This document shows positions 61,114 to 64,000 of a DNA stretch of 64,000 nt, piece after piece. Under the pieces are notes generated by a model that was not told the DNA's origin, searched no databases, and worked only from the letters and a program-made list of their open reading frames with translations. Within the stretch, counting starts at the first letter, position 1; the number at the start of each line of letters is the position of its first letter. Origin of the DNA: UBA6623 sp965248235 (GTDB lineage Bacteria; Acidobacteriota; Terriglobia; Bryobacterales; UBA6623); the NCBI GenBank assembly GCA_965248235.1, contig CBDFIU010000002.1:186001-250000 (forward strand). Direction: 5' to 3'. The position numbers and the translations under genes were made by a program.

Positions 61114-64000
61114 TCAGAATATAATCTTCAACCCGAATTGCACCTGTCGGATCGGGATAACGGTATTGAATACCCTCCCCATGGTCGGGGAGAGAAGGGT
61201 CGTATCCGGCGGCCCGTAATTAACCATGTTGAAGACGTTGAAAAACTCCGAGCGGACCTCTACCCAGCGTCCCTCGCCCCATCCAAATCGCTTGAACAAG
61301 GAAAGATCCACGTTGTAGACGTTCTGGGAATACACGTCTCCCCGGCCGGCGCTGCCAAAGCTGCCGAACGCAGGCGCCGCGTAGGCGTTGGGATTGAACC
61401 ACGCGGCCGAGGACCGCGAACCACTATTCGGGTCGCCGACCAAATTCGGTCGCATGTAGCTCCACCAGGCAACTTCGTTCCCTAAGTTGGCCACATCGCC
61501 GTTCGCGACCATGTTGAGCGGTTGGCCGCTGCGCAGTTGGATCAGGCTGTTGACGTGCCAGTTGCCCAGGATCCAGGCGGCCGGACCTTTGTTGAATATG
61601 CCCTTGCCCTTGCCGGCGGGTACTTCCCAGACCGTGGACAGCGAGAGGAAGTGCGGGACGTTGAATCCCGCCGGGCCCTTGTTGCGGTCCAAATTGTAGA
61701 AATCCTGAACCAAGGAACTGCCGCCCACGCCGTTCTCGGCGGTAAAGAAGCCGCTGGCGCCGTTGTCGTTGACTCTCGACCATGTGTAGGACGCCAGGAA
61801 CGACAGACCGTCGGAGAAGCGCCTATCCACTTTGAGCTCCAGGCCGTGATAGTCCGAGCGGCCTCGGTCATCGCCCCAGAAAACAGTCGGCATATGCGAC
61901 TGCGGTTTTCTGGCTTGAACTTCCGCCGCTGTACCCGCGCCCGAGCTCGGCGATAGGTTGCCAAGGCCCGTCAGCTGCAGACGGCGGCTGACGCTGCCGA
62001 CATAGCCGCCCGACAGCACCAGGTTTTGGCCCACCTGTTTCTGGAGTTCTACATTCCATTGGTGGGAAAGAGGGTTCTTGACGTTGCGATCAACACACCA
62101 ACACGTGTTGCCCCAAGGCTGCGGGCCCGGTAGCGCGCTGCCGAGCTTTGTCCGAAGATCGTCGATGAAGCGTACCGGCTCGCCGACGGCGTTTGTTGGT
62201 TCAAAGAAGCCGCTGTTGTCCGGCCATCCTCCGGTACCTTGCCAGGACTGGTTGACGCCCGTCAACTGATCGAACACGAGGCCGTACCCGACCCGCAGGA
62301 CGGTGGTGGGATTCATGCTGTAGGCAATCCCGAAACGTGGCTGCCAATTGTCCCAAACAGGGACCGGGCCGATACTGTTGTGATCGGCCAACCTGATGAA
62401 CTCGCCAAAAGGCACGTCCTGCAAGCCGTCCCCGGGAACACAGGGGGCGACGCCGGCTTGGTTACACGGTGGCGGCATCGAGTCCAGGCCGATCAAGAAC
62501 TCTCCGGTCCCCAACTCATAATTCGTCTTGAGCGTATCCGTTTCGATATCCGGCCACATCAGGTGGTCGAAACGCAGGCCGATGTTGATCGTCAGGTTCG
62601 GTTTCACCCTCCACTCATCCTGGACGTAGGCCCCAAACGTCTGGTAACCGAGGAAGACGCTCCGAGGCAAGCCGCCGGAGACTTGCGAAGGGATACCGAT
62701 CAACGACGACGCCACGGGGTCGCCGGTCGACCCAATCTGACCCGGCCCAAGGCCTTGTGTCGGGACCTCGGTGAAGTTGAAGCTGATCGACCCTTGGGGG
62801 TTGGGAGTCAGAGTATGGCGCAAGGTTTGAAAGCCGAACTTCAGGGTGTGGTTGCCGCGGATCCAACTCAGGTTTCCTGTGTAGTGAAACTGCTCGTAAT
62901 GGAATTCCAGCGGCCCTTCCATGCGCCGCAAAGCTCCGGTATCACCGCCGGCGAAACCGCCGCTCCCGATGGCGATCGAGGGAATCGCCCGGACGCCGGG
63001 AATCGTGCCGAAACCAGCCGCCAGCGCGGGCCCGTCTCCGACCGACTCATCCGGCAGCGTTCCCTGCCGGTAGGGCTCCTTGGCGTAGCCGAAGCTGTGA
63101 TCCATGATCAAGGTCGGCGAGAAACTGTGGAACCATCCCCCTCCGTAGTTGAAGAAGGGGAATTCACCGACTTCATTGATCAGCTGGGTTGACGGGGTGA
63201 GTTGCGCGCCGTCGATCTTGCTGTAGCGAAACCAGGCACGGTCATTTTGGCTGAACTGGTGGTCGCCGCGAATCTGGAAGTTGTCGGCGTCGTTGGTCGA
63301 GGCGTCACCGTTAATGACGTTGAAATTCGGATCGCCCGCCAGGTTGGGTCGATCGTAGTAGCCCCTCAAATAGGTCTGCATCGACTGGTCAAGGCTGGAT
63401 GAAGGAATGACGTTGTTCGGGTATTGATCTCGGATCATCTCGCCGCTGTTCGGGTCCGTCCGGGTGGTGAGAGGATCGAAGATGTTCCGGCCGGTGGGCC
63501 AGTTGGAGAAGTCACCGCTCAGCTGCGCATCCGTCGGCACGTAATAGCGATTCGACCTGGGATTGCTGAAGCGCCAACCCTCATAGGCGAAGTGGAAAAA
63601 CGTCTTGTTCTTGATGATCGGGCCGCCTACCGACGCGCCGAATTGGTTCTGCCGGAACACGGCCGGCTACTCGTTGAACTCATCGGCGAACGGATCGCGC
63701 GCGTTCAGCGCGTCATTGCGGATGAACTCCCAAGCGGATCCGTGAAACTGGTTCGTGCCCCTCTTGGAAATGACGTTGATGATGCCCCCCAGGACACCGC
63801 CAAACTCGGCCTTGTCGTTGTGCGATTGGACCTTGAACTCCTCGATGGCGTCGATGATCGGCGGGATGACGTACATGTTGCCGATGTAGTTGGTGTTGTT
63901 GACCCCGTCAAGCAAGTGGATGTTCATACGGTTCCACTGGCCGTGGATCGAGGGGTTCGAGAACGACGCGCCCGGAACACCCACGTTGGCGAGGTCGTGA
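61114..64000 (-). pseudogene. Oar-like TonB-dependent receptor, interrupted by an in-frame TAG; N-terminus beyond the window
   Basis: The frame enters at 64000 and runs to 61114, about 960 residues. The TonB plug part is IPPIIDAIEEFKVQSHNDK, AEFGGVLGGIINVISKRGT and NQFHGSAWEFIRNDALNAR. After DPFADEFNE comes TAG (63669-63667), then PAVFRQNQFGASVGGPI in the same frame, the normal barrel start. The rest is beta-barrel, ending VQFGLKIIF with a terminal Phe as Bam signal. Such receptors import large substrates such as glycans or siderophores across the outer membrane. Only one codon is abnormal, so this is a nonsense mutation, suppressed read-through, or a sequence error. The upstream carboxypeptidase-regulatory-like domain would lie outside the window. 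Confidence 0.85.

Noticed and set aside
63667..63669. Reassignment of TAG to an amino acid
   Set aside because: TAG ends ordinary genes here (for example the acyl-CoA ligase at 1774-1776), and other broken genes show frameshifts or TAA, not TAG.
1..64000. tRNA, rRNA or riboswitch genes
   Set aside because: The gaps were scanned by eye for cloverleaf arms, rRNA segments and common riboswitch cores; none was convincing, though weak cases could be missed without a covariance search.

Overview
The window is a GC-rich chromosomal segment from a Gram-negative, aerobic heterotroph. I read it as an acidobacterium, probably of the Bryobacterales/Solibacter type. The basis is the set of family hallmarks: an Oar-like TonB-dependent receptor, several HTH-membrane-PD40 propeller proteins, DUF3500, ThuA, a sialidase-like Asp-box protein, a PQQ dehydrogenase with its own cytochrome c, BamD, and a cytochrome oxidase operon with two subunit III genes. 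This assignment rests on recognising protein families, not on a marker gene or a search.

Layout. 0-9 kb: N-terminus of a glycogen branching enzyme, an acyl-CoA ligase, a secreted Asp-box protein, an exported amidase, an ankyrin-repeat lipoprotein, a frameshifted YkvI-type membrane protein and a Gfo/Idh/MocA oxidoreductase. 9.3-14 kb: an aa3-type cytochrome c oxidase operon on the minus strand. 14-17 kb: a mutarotase-like protein and a secreted helical-toroid-like protein. 17-23.6 kb: a Bat (aerotolerance) operon batA-batB-batC-ridA-batD-batE, with ridA inserted. 23.7-31.5 kb: rsmB, a decayed hybrid histidine kinase, acpS, a radical SAM/SPASM protein, a two-gene iron-sulfur module I cannot name, and a large exported TPR protein. 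31.6-40.9 kb: an accessory and decaying zone holding a truncated HbpS/GlcG gene, a C-terminal PD40 stub, an IS1595-type insertion sequence with intact ends and target duplication, and three tandem HTH-membrane-PD40 genes, each broken by one frameshift. Two of those three are followed by ~200-bp composite palindromic repeats. 41-47 kb: a diheme peroxidase, a PAP2 phosphatase, ThuA, a cysteine desulfurase, a plasmid RepA relic, and a marR-dinB operon with a palindromic operator. 47.8-64 kb: lepA, an Nramp-like transporter, a PQQ dehydrogenase/cytochrome c pair, a sulfotransferase-like protein, DUF3500, rpe-bamD, an HU/IHF protein, a HIT hydrolase, a TPR protein, and a TonB-dependent receptor interrupted by an in-frame TAG.

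Two themes stand out. First, many genes are interrupted: ykvI, the histidine kinase, the HbpS homologue, three PD40 regulators, repA, a small stress-type protein and the receptor. Either this genome is shedding genes, or the assembly carries indel errors; raw reads would decide. Second, several palindromic repeat families sit between genes, mostly at 3' ends. The PD40 array (one-component, membrane-anchored regulators with a near-invariant C-terminal tail) together with its flanking paired repeats is the most unusual block. The PQQ dehydrogenase carries the Asp signature linked to lanthanide use, and the Nramp-like protein lacks the canonical metal-binding motifs. I saw no rRNA, tRNA or CRISPR array.
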